From: an uncultured Elusimicrobia bacterium
GTDB taxonomy: Bacteria > Elusimicrobiota > Elusimicrobia > Elusimicrobiales > UBA9959
Assembly (NCBI GenBank): GCA_903889965.1
Contig: CAISZM010000003.1
Coordinates: 1 to 54,833, forward strand
Reading direction: 5' to 3'
Length of the DNA: 54,833 nucleotides
In this document: piece after piece, positions 47,057 to 54,833 of the stretch
Layout: every line of letters starts with the position of its first letter
Position numbering within the stretch: position 1 is the stretch's first letter
Position numbers and translations under genes: made by a program
The notes under the pieces: model-generated
What the model saw: only the letters and a program-made list of their open reading frames with translations
Databases searched by the model: none
Told to the model about the DNA's origin: nothing

Positions 47057-48286
47057 ATGATATACGCGCTTTCACTGGTTATTCTGATACTGCTTTTTGC
47101 CGCGGGGATATTGTTCAAAAAGCTGTACGCTCTGCGCCTTGAGCGCAGCTCGGTGGAAAGCGCGGGCCGCGACAATTCCCTTAAGACCACCTGGGGCAAG
47201 TTCGACGAGCTGCTGACCAGCCTGCTGACGATACACGAAATAGGAATCGTGAACGCCGGCACCATAAAAAAAGAGGATTTTTACCAGACCGTAGTGGAGT
47301 GCGCCTGCGAACTGATAAGTTCGCCCCGCGGTTCGCTGATGATACACGACGTCCAGACCGACGAGCTGAAGATAGCGGCCTCCAAGAACATCTCCAAAGA
47401 AGTAATAGAGAGCACCCGCATAAAGCCGGGCCTTGGCATTGCGGGGCGCGCCTTCCAGACCGGCGAAACGATATTTGTCACGGATCCGCAGCAGAACGCA
47501 CGGTACAAGGATTTTATCGGCAAAGAGGAACAGCTGGAACCTTTCATAGCCATACCGCTCAAACTTAAAGATAAATCTTTCGGCGTCCTGAACCTGCACC
47601 TCCCGCGCGAAAAAGAATCTTTCACCGACTACGACCTTAAATTCCTGACGCTGCTGGCCGGAGAAACGGCCATAACACTGGAGAACATAAAGCTCTACGA
47701 GAGCCTGGAGAATTTCTACCTGGAGATGGTGCAGACGCTGGCGCGCGTAATAGACGCCAAAGACTCCTACACCGGGGACCACGCCGGCCGCGCCCGCAAG
47801 AAGGCCCGGCGCCTCGCAGAAGAGCTGAACATGCCGGACCAGATGCTGCGCTACGTCGAGTACGCGGCGCTCCTCCACGACATAGGTAAAATAGGCATAG
47901 ACGGGGCAATCCTTTCGAAACCCGGCAAGCTGACGCACGAGGAGTATGAAGAGATAAAGAAACACCCGGCCATAGGCTACCAGATACTTTCCCCGATACA
48001 TTTCCTCGGCCCCGTGGCGCAGATGGTGCTGTACCACCAGGAGTGGTACAACGGCATGGGCTATCCAGAGGGACTCAAGGGCGAGGAAATACCGCTGGGC
48101 GCCCGCATAGTCTCCACTATCGACGCCTGGGACGCCATGCGCAGCGACCGTTCCTACCGCAAGGCGCTCAGCCTGGAGATAGCCGAGGACGAGCTTACCA
48201 AAGGGGCCGGACAGCGGTTCGATCCCGAAGTGGTAAAGGCCTTCCTGAAGCTTGAGCGCGCCGGCTGGCCGCCCTTCGTAAAATAA
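47057..48286 (+). CDS. Membrane GAF-HD-GYP protein (cyclic-di-GMP phosphodiesterase-like)
   Basis: 409 residues. One membrane helix (~1-20), a GAF domain (~60-210, e.g. SSPRGSLMIHDVQTDELKIA, IKPGLGIAGRAFQTGE, FIAIPLKLKDKSFGVL), then HD-GYP (~235-400): SYTGDHAGRARKKARRLAEE, YAALLHDIGKIGIDGAIL, HPAIGYQILSPI and VLYHQEWYNGMGYPEGLKGEEIPLGARIV. The HD metal residues and the GYP are present, so hydrolysis of cyclic di-GMP or a related cyclic dinucleotide is likely, but the exact substrate is not shown. Start at 47057 fits the leaderless promoter; the frame also opens at a TTG at 47039. rsmI follows at five bases. Confidence 0.88.
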   Translation: MIYALSLVILILLFAAGILFKKLYALRLERSSVESAGRDNSLKTTWGKFDELLTSLLTIHEIGIVNAGTIKKEDFYQTVVECACELISSPRGSLMIHDVQTDELKIAASKNISKEVIESTRIKPGLGIAGRAFQTGETIFVTDPQQNARYKDFIGKEEQLEPFIAIPLKLKDKSFGVLNLHLPREKESFTDYDLKFLTLLAGETAITLENIKLYESLENFYLEMVQTLARVIDAKDSYTGDHAGRARKKARRLAEELNMPDQMLRYVEYAALLHDIGKIGIDGAILSKPGKLTHEEYEEIKKHPAIGYQILSPIHFLGPVAQMVLYHQEWYNGMGYPEGLKGEEIPLGARIVSTIDAWDAMRSDRSYRKALSLEIAEDELTKGAGQRFDPEVVKAFLKLERAGWPPFVK

Positions 48287-48291
48287 GCCCG

Positions 48292-49023
48292 ATGCTTTTC
48301 ATCGTCCCGACCCCGATAGGCAACCTTAAGGATATAACCCTGCGCGCCCTTGATGCGCTCAAGGAGGTCGAGGCAGTTTTCTGCGAAGATACCCGCCGCA
48401 CCCTTAATTTACTTAACCATCACGGCCTGCAGAAGAGGCTTTTCCGCTATAACGAGCACGACGAGCGTTCGGTGGCCGGAGCCATGGCCTGGCTGAGGGC
48501 CGGCAGAAGCGCGGCGCTGGTCACGGACGGGGGCTCGCCCTGCATTTCCGACCCGGGCCGCAAGCTGGTGGCGCTGGCGCGGGAGCAGGGCATCAAGGTA
48601 ACGGCGCTGCCCGGCCCTTCGGCGCTGATAGCCGCGGCCGCCGGCTCAGGCCTGCCGGCCGATTCTTTCATTTTCCTGGGCTTTCTGCCGCGCTCGCGCG
48701 GAAAGATAGTAAAAGCGCTTGCCGCCGCGCTGGCGCTGAATAAAACCGTCATTCTTTTCGAGTCCCCCCACCGGCTCAAGAAATTCCTGGCGCTGGCCAG
48801 GGAGGAATTCGGGCCGGGGCTAACGGCCGGAGTCGCCCGCGAGATAAGCAAGATCTACGAGGAATGGATAGTAGGCCCCATAGACGAAACAATAGCCAGG
48901 GTAGACGCCGCCGGGGACGTGAAAGGAGAAATAGTGGTGCTTCTCCGACCGCCGGAGAAAGCCAGGGGCGGCGAAGAAGACGCCGAAAACACCGAATACG
49001 GGCAAGGCCCGACACTCCCATGA
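48292..49023 (+). CDS. rsmI: 16S rRNA (cytidine1402-2'-O)-methyltransferase RsmI
   Basis: 243 residues. MLFIVPTPIGNLKDITLRAL, AVFCEDTRRTLNLLNHHG, SAALVTDGGSPCISDPGRKLV, VTALPGPSALIAAAAGSGLP, FIFLGFLPRSRGK and TVILFESPHRLKKFLAL are all RsmI hallmarks. It methylates the 2'-OH of C1402 in the decoding centre. The gene overlaps the phosphatase downstream (ATGA at 49020-49023). Confidence 0.95.
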   Translation: MLFIVPTPIGNLKDITLRALDALKEVEAVFCEDTRRTLNLLNHHGLQKRLFRYNEHDERSVAGAMAWLRAGRSAALVTDGGSPCISDPGRKLVALAREQGIKVTALPGPSALIAAAAGSGLPADSFIFLGFLPRSRGKIVKALAAALALNKTVILFESPHRLKKFLALAREEFGPGLTAGVAREISKIYEEWIVGPIDETIARVDAAGDVKGEIVVLLRPPEKARGGEEDAENTEYGQGPTLP

Positions 49024-49472
49024 AAATACTTTTTGTCTGCACCGGCAACACCTGCCGCAGCGTTCTGGCGCATTACTACGGCGCCCTCCTCGCGGATCAG
49101 AAAAAAATGCCTCTCGAGTTCTTTTCTGTGGGCCTGTCCGCCCACAAATCCATCGTCCAGCCGCCCATAGTGGCGCAACTGCTGGAAAAAGAGGGAGTGC
49201 GGGGTTTCAGCCACATCCCGGTCAGGCTGACGAGCGAGCTGGCGGAGGGCGCGGACCTGATATTATGCATGACGGCGGTGCACAGGGACCGCGTCAAGGA
49301 GAGCTACCCTTCGGCCGCCGAAAAGACCTTCACGATGATGGATTACGCCGGCCTGGGGGACTACGATATCCCCGACCCGTACGGGCGCGGTGACCGGTTC
49401 TACGTGAAGATCTTCGCCCTGATAAAATCCGCGGTGCAGGCCCTGCTTGAAAAGCTGGAAAAGAAAGTGTAA
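49020..49472 (+). CDS. YwlE-like low-molecular-weight phosphatase (candidate protein-arginine phosphatase)
   Basis: 150 residues. Active-site loop [15 protein letters not shown] is the C-x5-R of LMW-PTPs with Thr in the place that, in Bacillus YwlE, gives arginine-phosphate selectivity (Ile in tyrosine-specific relatives). The general acid Asp is in DYDIPDPYG. It lies upstream of glyA, as ywlE does in Bacillus, but without rpiB between. The choice between protein-arginine and -tyrosine phosphatase rests on one residue plus synteny, so it is tentative. Confidence 0.8.
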   Translation: MKILFVCTGNTCRSVLAHYYGALLADQKKMPLEFFSVGLSAHKSIVQPPIVAQLLEKEGVRGFSHIPVRLTSELAEGADLILCMTAVHRDRVKESYPSAAEKTFTMMDYAGLGDYDIPDPYGRGDRFYVKIFALIKSAVQALLEKLEKKV

Positions 49473-49528
49473 AGTTGGGTGTAGAAAGTATCACGCGTCC
49501 CCGATCCCGCCGTTTTAAGGAGAATAAA

Positions 49529-50779
49529 ATGTACGACGAAATACGCAAGTACGACCCGCAGCTTTATAAAGCCATTAAGGGCGAAGTGCTTCGCCAGCAG
49601 AACAACCTGGAGCTCATCGCCTCGGAAAACTACGCCTCGAAAGCGGTATTGGAAGCCCTGGGCTCCATTCTGACCAACAAGTACGCCGAAGGCTACCCCG
49701 GCAAGCGCTATTACGGCGGCTGCGAGTGCGTCGATATCGCGGAAAAGCTGGCCATAGACCGCGCCAAGAAACTGTTCGGCGCCGAGCACGCGAACGTCCA
49801 GCCCCATTCCGGCACGCAGGCGAACATAGCCGCCTACCTTTCCCTGATAAACCCCGGGGACAAGGTCATGGGGCTGAACCTCTCGCACGGAGGACACCTC
49901 TCGCACGGACACCCGCTTAACTTTTCCGGGCGCTATTTCAAGATAGTAACGATGAATGTCAGCAAGGAAACAGAGCTTCTGGACTACGAGGAAGCCGAAA
50001 AACTGATGGAGAAGGAACGCCCCAAACTGATAATGGCCGGAGCGTCCAACTATTCAAGGATATGGGATTGGAAACGGCTGAAGAAGATGGCGGACAACTG
50101 GAAAGCCTTCCTGGTGACCGATATAGCGCACTACGCGGGCCTTATAGCCGCCGGCGTGTACCCCTCGCCCGTGGAGTACGCCGACATCATGACCACTACG
50201 ACCCACAAGACCCTGCGCGGCCCGCGCGGCGGGCTGATACTTTCAAAAGCCCCCTACGCCCGCACCATAGACCGCACGAACTTCCCCGGCAACCAGGGCG
50301 GCCCCCTGATGCACGCCATAGCGGCCAAAGCCGTATGTTTTAAAGAAGCCCTGTCTCCCGCCTTCACCGAATACCAGAAGCAGGTGGTGAAGAACGCCAG
50401 GAAACTCGCCAGGGAGCTGCAGGCCCGCGGCTACCGCATAGTGGCCGGCGGCACCGACTGCCACCTGATGAGCGTGGACCTGCGCGCGAAGGACATTACG
50501 GGCAAGGACGCCGAGATAGCGCTGGACAAAGCGGGGATCACGGTCAACAAGAACACTATTCCCTACGACCCGCAGCCGCCGATGGTTACCAGCGGCATAC
50601 GCATAGGCACTCCGGCCGTCACCACGCGCGGCCTCAAGGACAGGGACATGGCGACCATAGCTTCCTATATTGACGACGCCATTAAACACAAGAACGACGA
50701 CAAGGCCCTGAAGGGGATAGCCGAACAGGTTAAAACACTGTGCGCCAGGTTCCCTATATACCCGGGTTTTGAAATATAG
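49529..50779 (+). CDS. glyA: Serine hydroxymethyltransferase GlyA
   Basis: 416 residues, PLP enzyme interconverting serine and glycine with tetrahydrofolate. Motifs: [81 protein letters not shown] and the PLP Lys in [17 protein letters not shown] at 49529 with AAGGAGAATAAA. The longer ORF start at 49475 is rejected. It is 56 bases after the phosphatase. Confidence 0.95.
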   Translation: MYDEIRKYDPQLYKAIKGEVLRQQNNLELIASENYASKAVLEALGSILTNKYAEGYPGKRYYGGCECVDIAEKLAIDRAKKLFGAEHANVQPHSGTQANIAAYLSLINPGDKVMGLNLSHGGHLSHGHPLNFSGRYFKIVTMNVSKETELLDYEEAEKLMEKERPKLIMAGASNYSRIWDWKRLKKMADNWKAFLVTDIAHYAGLIAAGVYPSPVEYADIMTTTTHKTLRGPRGGLILSKAPYARTIDRTNFPGNQGGPLMHAIAAKAVCFKEALSPAFTEYQKQVVKNARKLARELQARGYRIVAGGTDCHLMSVDLRAKDITGKDAEIALDKAGITVNKNTIPYDPQPPMVTSGIRIGTPAVTTRGLKDRDMATIASYIDDAIKHKNDDKALKGIAEQVKTLCARFPIYPGFEI

Positions 50780-50796
50780 GCCCGAATTATTATAAA
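50769..50796 (+). promoter_or_regulatory. Candidate promoter for mtnP
   Basis: TTGAAA (50769-50774), 16-base spacer, TATAAA (50791-50796). It overlaps the end of glyA and would give a leader of ~65 bases. Confidence 0.45.
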
Positions 50797-50808
50797 ATAT
50801 ATATAACT

Positions 50809-50848
50809 GGCGGGTTGCCGTGGCGGCGCCCGCCCATGGGGCGTTTTT
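50809..50848 (+). promoter_or_regulatory. Alternative hairpins in the mtnP leader (attenuator-like)
   Basis: Two mutually exclusive pairings share CCC at 50829-50831. One is GGCGGG (50809-50814) with CCCGCC (50829-50834). The other is CGCCC (50827-50831) with GGGCG (50839-50843), immediately followed by TTTTT. The second is a minimal intrinsic terminator, placed 23 bases before the start codon. No known riboswitch is recognised. Confidence 0.4.
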
Positions 50849-50870
50849 ATACTTGGCATCAGGAGAACAT

Positions 50871-51734
50871 ATGGTTAAGAAAGCGCTTGCGGAAATAGGC
50901 ATAATAGGCGGCAGCGGGCTTTACGCCATGCAGGAACTGAAAAATGTAAGGGAAATCAAGGTAAAAACTCCTTTTGGCGACCCCTCGGACAGCCTTATAC
51001 TTGGCTCCCTTGCCGGCATAAAGGTGGCCTTTCTGCCCCGCCACGGGCGCAAACACGCCATACTCCCGGGAGAGATCAACCAGCGCGCCAATATGTGGGC
51101 CCTTAAATCCATAGGCGTAAAAACCATCCTCTCCGCCAGCGCGGTAGGCTCGCTTAAGCAGGAGTTGGCCCCCACCCATTTCGTGTTCCCCGACCAGTTC
51201 GCGGACGAAACCCGGGGCAGGGTCTCTACCTTCTTCGGCGGCGGCATAGTGGGCCATGTCCCGCTGGCCGAGCCCTTCTGCGCGGCCGTCTCGGACATGA
51301 TGTACGCCGAGGCTAAAAAACTTGGCATAAGATCACACAAGGGCGGCACTTACGTCTGCATGGAAGGCCCCGGCTTCTCCACGAAGGCGGAATCCTTCTG
51401 CCACCGCAAGCTCGGTTACGACATAATAGGAATGACAGTGGCCACCGAGGCTAAACTGGCCCGCGAGGCCGGCTTCCACTACGCCCCGGTATCACTGGTA
51501 ACCGACTACGACTGCTGGAAAGAAGGCGAGGAAGTCGACCAGGGTAAGGTCAGCGAGACCCTGCGCACCAATATAGAGAATATGCGCCGGCTGCTGGTAA
51601 AGGTCATACCGCTTGTCGCCAAAACCACCTGCCGGGGCAACTGCCCCTTTTTCACAAAAAACTCGCTGCTGACGCACAAGGGCGATTTCCCGCGCGGGAC
51701 GTACGCCAGGCTTAAACTTATACTGGAGGGTTAA
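50871..51734 (+). CDS. mtnP: S-methyl-5'-thioadenosine phosphorylase (MTAP/PNP family)
   Basis: 287 residues. IGIIGGSGLYAMQEL, VAFLPRHGRKHAILPGEIN (phosphate/substrate loop), SASAVGSLKQELAPTHFVFPDQFADET, YVCMEGPGFSTKAES and IGMTVATEAKLAREAG identify the trimeric MTAP/PNP family; the LPRHGR and TEAKLA region favour MTAP. The longer ORF from 50820 is rejected; AGGAGAACAT precedes 50871. With cdd one base after its stop, it forms a nucleoside-salvage pair. The C-terminus (CRGNCPFFTKNSLL) has extra Cys. Confidence 0.88.
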   Translation: MVKKALAEIGIIGGSGLYAMQELKNVREIKVKTPFGDPSDSLILGSLAGIKVAFLPRHGRKHAILPGEINQRANMWALKSIGVKTILSASAVGSLKQELAPTHFVFPDQFADETRGRVSTFFGGGIVGHVPLAEPFCAAVSDMMYAEAKKLGIRSHKGGTYVCMEGPGFSTKAESFCHRKLGYDIIGMTVATEAKLAREAGFHYAPVSLVTDYDCWKEGEEVDQGKVSETLRTNIENMRRLLVKVIPLVAKTTCRGNCPFFTKNSLLTHKGDFPRGTYARLKLILEG

Positions 51735-51735
51735 A

Positions 51736-52179
51736 ATGTCCAAACCCGCTAAAAAGAGAACGGCAGGGAAGTCCGCGGCGCGCAAAAAGCTTATAGAGGC
51801 CGCCAAAGCCGCGCAGAAGAACGCCTACTGTCCCTACTCGCGCTACCCCGTAGGCGCGGCGGTGCTGACAGACTCGGGCCGCATATACACAGGCTGCAAC
51901 GTGGAGAACGCCTCCTTCGGCCTGACCGTGTGCGCGGAGCGCGTGGCCATCTTCAAAGCCGTCAGCCACGGCGAAAAGAGGATAAAGGCCCTGTGCGTGG
52001 CCGCCAAATCCGCCAAACCCTGCGGCGCCTGCCGCCAGGTGATAATAGAATTCGCGCCCAAAGACGCGGAGATGATCTACGTGGACTGGCAGCCGCTGGA
52101 AAAGAAGGAAAAGATAACATTTACGAAGGCCGGCAAACTGCTGCCGCAGTCCTTCAATCCTTCGGAAGCGGGTCTTTGA
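51736..52179 (+). CDS. cdd: Cytidine deaminase
   Basis: 147 residues, homotetrameric type. YCPYSRYPVGAAVLTDSG, GCNVENASFGLTVCAERVAIFKA (zinc Cys and catalytic Glu) and KPCGACRQVIIEFAPKDAE (two zinc Cys). It deaminates cytidine and deoxycytidine to uridine. The first ~17 residues (SKPAKKRTAGKSAARKK) are a Lys/Arg-rich extension not found in typical Cdd. It starts one base after the mtnP stop, so translational coupling is likely. Confidence 0.93.
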   Translation: MSKPAKKRTAGKSAARKKLIEAAKAAQKNAYCPYSRYPVGAAVLTDSGRIYTGCNVENASFGLTVCAERVAIFKAVSHGEKRIKALCVAAKSAKPCGACRQVIIEFAPKDAEMIYVDWQPLEKKEKITFTKAGKLLPQSFNPSEAGL

Positions 52180-52277
52180 GGCAAGTGGACGGCTTACGGC
52201 GAACCGGACAAGCGGACACCGGAACCTGACAAATCTCTCGCGCGCGGCTTACCGCTTAAGATCTTAACGGAGGTACT

Positions 52278-52655
52278 ATGGACGTGAAAACGCTTACGAA
52301 ACTGACCCGCTGGATGGAAACTACGGACCTTGAGGAGATAACCTGGAGAAGCGGGGACGACAAGATCAGCCTCAAGCTCAACAATAATCCGGCGCATAAC
52401 ACGGCCCTCGCCTCCACCATGGAGCCCGTCCTCTCGCCCTCGATAGGGATATTCCGCTTCGCGCGTCCGGGCAAGACCAGCCTCCTCAAAGAGGGCGCTT
52501 CCATAAAGTCCGGTCAGGAACTGGGAGTGGTGGAAGTAGGAAAAGATTTCAAGAGCGTTCCCTCCCCCCTGAACGGCCTGCTGAAGATAATCTCGATAGG
52601 GGAAGGCAAACCCGTGGAATACGGGCAGCCGCTTTTCTTTATAGAGCCCAAGTAA
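52278..52655 (+). CDS. BCCP-like (AccB-type) protein with altered biotinylation motif
   Basis: 125 residues. N-terminal helix as in AccB (VKTLTKLTRWMETTDLEEI), linker, and a biotinyl/lipoyl domain (~50-125) with GIFRFARPGKTSLLKEGASI, VVEVGKDFKSVPSPLNGLL and GKPVEYGQPLFFIEP. In acetyl-CoA carboxylase the biotinylated Lys sits in EAMKM; here the aligned segment is EVGKDF, so the Lys is kept but both flanking Mets are lost. The position two genes before accC argues for a BCCP role, but biotinylation is doubtful. RBS GGAGGTACT. Confidence 0.78.
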   Translation: MDVKTLTKLTRWMETTDLEEITWRSGDDKISLKLNNNPAHNTALASTMEPVLSPSIGIFRFARPGKTSLLKEGASIKSGQELGVVEVGKDFKSVPSPLNGLLKIISIGEGKPVEYGQPLFFIEPK

Positions 52656-52659
52656 CCTG

Positions 52660-54342
52660 ATGACGGCAAAGCCATCCGCGATCAAGTGTCCGAAGTGCGG
52701 CTACCAGCCGAACATCATAAGCGACACCTGTCTTAAATGCGAAACCCGCCTTGAAAAAATATGCGGGGAATGCGGCTTTGCCAATCCGGTGGAAAAGAAT
52801 TACTGCGAGCTTTGCGGCGCGCTGCTGACGCTGACCCCGCCGAAAGCCGGGGAAAAACCCGCAGCCGAAACGGCGCAGCTCCCGCCCCCTCCTCCCAGGA
52901 AGGAACATCCGCAGCTTGAAATGGAGTCCATACAGGACACCGTGAGGGAGAGGGAAGAATCCGCCCGGAGGGTACCGCCCGAGACTTCCAAACCCCCTAA
53001 AACCTCCGAGGGCGCGGACCGGGAAAAAGCCGCCCAGGCCCTTCCATCCGGCCAGGCCGGCCCCGGGCAGAACAAATCCCGTCCGCCTGCCCCGCCTAAA
53101 AATTTCTCCCGTCCCGCCATCGCCTTTGTACTGCTGTCGGCGCTGCTGGGCGCCGCTTACGTCGCGCTGACCCCGCAGATATCGCGTCTCCGCCTCGTTA
53201 TGACCGCCAAAGCCTACCTGACGGATATCTCGCTTGGCAGGTTTGACAAAGCGTATGAGCTGCTCTCGGCTAAATCGCGCGCCATCTGCACATCGGCCGA
53301 CTACATCGCAAAAAGCAGGGAATACTATGCCGCGCAGCCGATGCTCGAGTTCCGCGACGTGCAGATCTTCTCGCTCGATAAGGATTCGGCGGTGATAGGC
53401 TACCAGCTTAAAGGGAGCGATTCAGCCTGGAAACCCGACTACATCTCGTTCGCGAGGGAGGACGGCAGGTGGACCAGGCCCTATATCTGGACGCTTTTTC
53501 AGCCCATCGAGGACGCCGAAAACAGGAAAGATTTCCCGCAGGCCCTTGGCCTGGCGCAGAAGCTCTACGAAACGGACCCGTCGGACCCGCGCTCCTCGGC
53601 CTACCTCTGCGAAACGGAATTTTTCATGCGGCTTTACGAGAAGTCGATGCAATCCTGCCGCCGCACACTGGACAGCACGCCTTTTTATCCCGTGGGTTTT
53701 AAAAGCGGCGAACTCTACAGGTTCAACCTTTATTACGCGGACAGCCTCCGCTTCCTTCAGATGGACCGCGTGGCGCTTATGGAATACGACAAACTCCTTA
53801 AGTGGCCCGGGCTCACGCCGGAGGAGCAGTGCCCGCTTTTACTAAGCCGCGCCGATTCTCTCGTGGCAGTCAGGGACTATGACCGCGCCCTGCCCGACGT
53901 GGTCATGGCCGAAAAAGTCTGCACCGAGAATCCCGCCAGGGACGACGTGAAAAAGCGCATGCTGTTCATGAACGGCGGGGCCGGGAGCGAGGCCATAGAA
54001 TTCGCCAAAAAATCGCGCTTTCAGACAGGCATGCCCCCTATAGGCGAGGCCATCAGGCGGCAGCAGGAAGAATTCAAGGCCAGGCTGGGGGAAGGCAACG
54101 CGGCTTTTTTGCCGCAGGACCGGTGGCTGGCGGAGCACATCGCCGGACCGGAATACCGGGTGATCATGCGGCAGGAAACGCTCAGCCCCAGCACGAAGCA
54201 GAAGCAAACAGAGGATGTTTTCATTTTCCTGGTTAACCTTTGGACAAATAAAGCCAAGGTTGAGAAAGCCCCGCCGCCGCCCCCTCCCATGCAGCCCCCG
54301 CCGCAGGGAGCGGGCGGACAGCAGTATAACCGCGGACGGTAA
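52660..54342 (+). CDS. Zinc-ribbon, single-membrane-helix, TPR-like protein
   Basis: 560 residues. Two zinc ribbons at the N-terminus (IKCPKCGYQPN...TCLKCE; KICGECGFAN...YCELCG), a Pro/Glu-rich linker (~60-155), one membrane helix (FVLLSALLGAAYVAL), then an NTF2-like domain (~175-285; YLTDISLGRFDKAYELLSAK) and helical TPR-like repeats (~290-440). It ends in a Pro-rich tail. Topology would put ribbons in the cytoplasm and TPRs outside. No function known. It lies between the BCCP-like gene (4 bases) and accC (76 bases), so it is probably cotranscribed, but nothing in it suggests a carboxylase role. Confidence 0.75.
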   Translation: MTAKPSAIKCPKCGYQPNIISDTCLKCETRLEKICGECGFANPVEKNYCELCGALLTLTPPKAGEKPAAETAQLPPPPPRKEHPQLEMESIQDTVREREESARRVPPETSKPPKTSEGADREKAAQALPSGQAGPGQNKSRPPAPPKNFSRPAIAFVLLSALLGAAYVALTPQISRLRLVMTAKAYLTDISLGRFDKAYELLSAKSRAICTSADYIAKSREYYAAQPMLEFRDVQIFSLDKDSAVIGYQLKGSDSAWKPDYISFAREDGRWTRPYIWTLFQPIEDAENRKDFPQALGLAQKLYETDPSDPRSSAYLCETEFFMRLYEKSMQSCRRTLDSTPFYPVGFKSGELYRFNLYYADSLRFLQMDRVALMEYDKLLKWPGLTPEEQCPLLLSRADSLVAVRDYDRALPDVVMAEKVCTENPARDDVKKRMLFMNGGAGSEAIEFAKKSRFQTGMPPIGEAIRRQQEEFKARLGEGNAAFLPQDRWLAEHIAGPEYRVIMRQETLSPSTKQKQTEDVFIFLVNLWTNKAKVEKAPPPPPPMQPPPQGAGGQQYNRGR

Positions 54343-54418
54343 GAGCCCGTAGCAGTTGCGCCGCGCCCGGGCAGTTAACGCGCCGCCGTTCACGATCCGC
54401 TTTTTCGAAGGAGAACTT

Positions 54419-54833
54419 ATGTTTAAAAAAGTTTTAATAGCCAACCGGGGAGAAATAGCCGTACGCGTCATACGGACGCTGCGGGAACTCGGCGTGAAGT
54501 CGGTGGCGGTCTATTCCGAGGCCGACCGCTCCTCGCTGCACGTGCGCCTCGCCGACGAAGCCGTATGCATCGGCCCGGCCATGGCCGCCGAAAGCTACCT
54601 CAGCATACCCGCTATAATTTCAGCGGCAGCGATAACCGGCGCGGACGCCATCCACCCCGGCTACGGCTTCCTGTCGGAAAACGCCGCTTTTTCAGCCGCC
54701 TGCCGTGACAATGGGATAACGTTCATAGGTCCCTCGCCGAAAGCTATACAGCAGCTTGGCCACAAGGCCGAGGCCAGGAAGATGGCCGTAAAGGCCGGAA
54801 TACCCGTAACCCCCGGCACAAAAGACTGCGTGG
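54419..54833 (+). CDS. accC: Biotin carboxylase AccC (partial, C-terminus outside window)
   Basis: 138 residues before the right edge. The N-terminal biotin carboxylase domain is unmistakable: [74 protein letters not shown] and AGIPVTPGT. It carboxylates biotin on BCCP in the first half-reaction of acetyl-CoA carboxylase (or a related carboxylase such as pyruvate carboxylase, whose N-terminal domain is alike). RBS AAGGAGAACTT. The canonical BCCP partner is not seen; the BCCP-like protein upstream has an altered motif. Confidence 0.93.
   Translation, partial: MFKKVLIANRGEIAVRVIRTLRELGVKSVAVYSEADRSSLHVRLADEAVCIGPAMAAESYLSIPAIISAAAITGADAIHPGYGFLSENAAFSAACRDNGITFIGPSPKAIQQLGHKAEARKMAVKAGIPVTPGTKDCV

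Overview
The window is about 55 kb of gene-dense, GC-rich DNA from a Gram-negative (diderm) bacterium. It carries an outer-membrane assembly block (bamA, skp), a nearly complete run of early lipid A genes (lpxD, lpxC, fabZ, lpxA, lpxI, lpxB, msbA), lysine/meso-DAP genes using the DAP-aminotransferase route (dapB, dapL-like), a short RelA/SpoT homologue and anaerobe-style redox genes. Isoleucine is very often encoded by ATA despite the high GC, and Shine-Dalgarno sites are mostly GGAG. This combination suggests Elusimicrobiota or a neighbouring lineage. That is an inference from gene content; no marker such as 16S rRNA lies in the window.

Layout. 1-5.7 kb (mostly minus strand): the start of a ygeW-type knotted carbamoyltransferase, a secreted repeat protein whose third repeat is cut by an in-frame TAG, the YgeY-type hydrolase, a secreted RNase Sa/barnase-like ribonuclease followed at once by its barstar-like inhibitor, and a PIN-PhoH ATPase. 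5.9-22.2 kb (plus strand): bamA-skp-lpxD-lpxC-fabZ-lpxA-lpxI-acyltransferase-adenylate cyclase-glgB-Gfo/Idh oxidoreductase-lpxB-msbA, that is, outer-membrane protein assembly and lipid A synthesis with a cAMP/glycogen pair inserted. 22.2-28.6 kb: ZIP metal transporter, RSH stringent-response enzyme, orphan GGQ release-factor-like protein, a polyproline membrane protein, a secreted alpha/beta hydrolase and rlmN, ending in a bidirectional terminator.

28.7-38.3 kb (mostly minus): thiolase, DedA, tRNA-Val(CAC) with a duplicated 3' end, a VF530-type DNA-binding protein, a lower-GC stretch (glycosyltransferase, beta-CASP metallohydrolase, two membrane proteins), a lipid kinase, a 21-residue lysine-rich ORF and an NCS2-like permease. 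38.4-39.6 kb (plus): a tight Rieske-glutaredoxin-FTR-Rieske redox cassette. 39.7-46.9 kb (minus): two near-duplicate clostripain-family peptidases, a secreted unknown, a 78-residue protein made of two copies of one motif, and dapB-dapL-hydrolase. 47-54.8 kb (plus): GAF/HD-GYP, rsmI, YwlE-like phosphatase, glyA, mtnP, cdd, a BCCP-like protein with an altered biotinylation motif, a zinc-ribbon/TPR protein and the start of accC.

The points most worth following up are: the redox cassette; the secreted RNase/inhibitor pair and the promoter-region motif it shares with the two C11 peptidases; the BCCP-like protein with a Gly-Lys-Asp site; the recurring leaderless promoters (-10 box 6-8 nt before the ATG); the premature TAG; and a long structured inverted repeat between lpxD and lpxC. 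No insertion sequence, CRISPR array, rRNA or replication origin was seen, and apart from the tRNA region there is no gene-free stretch above 300 bases.
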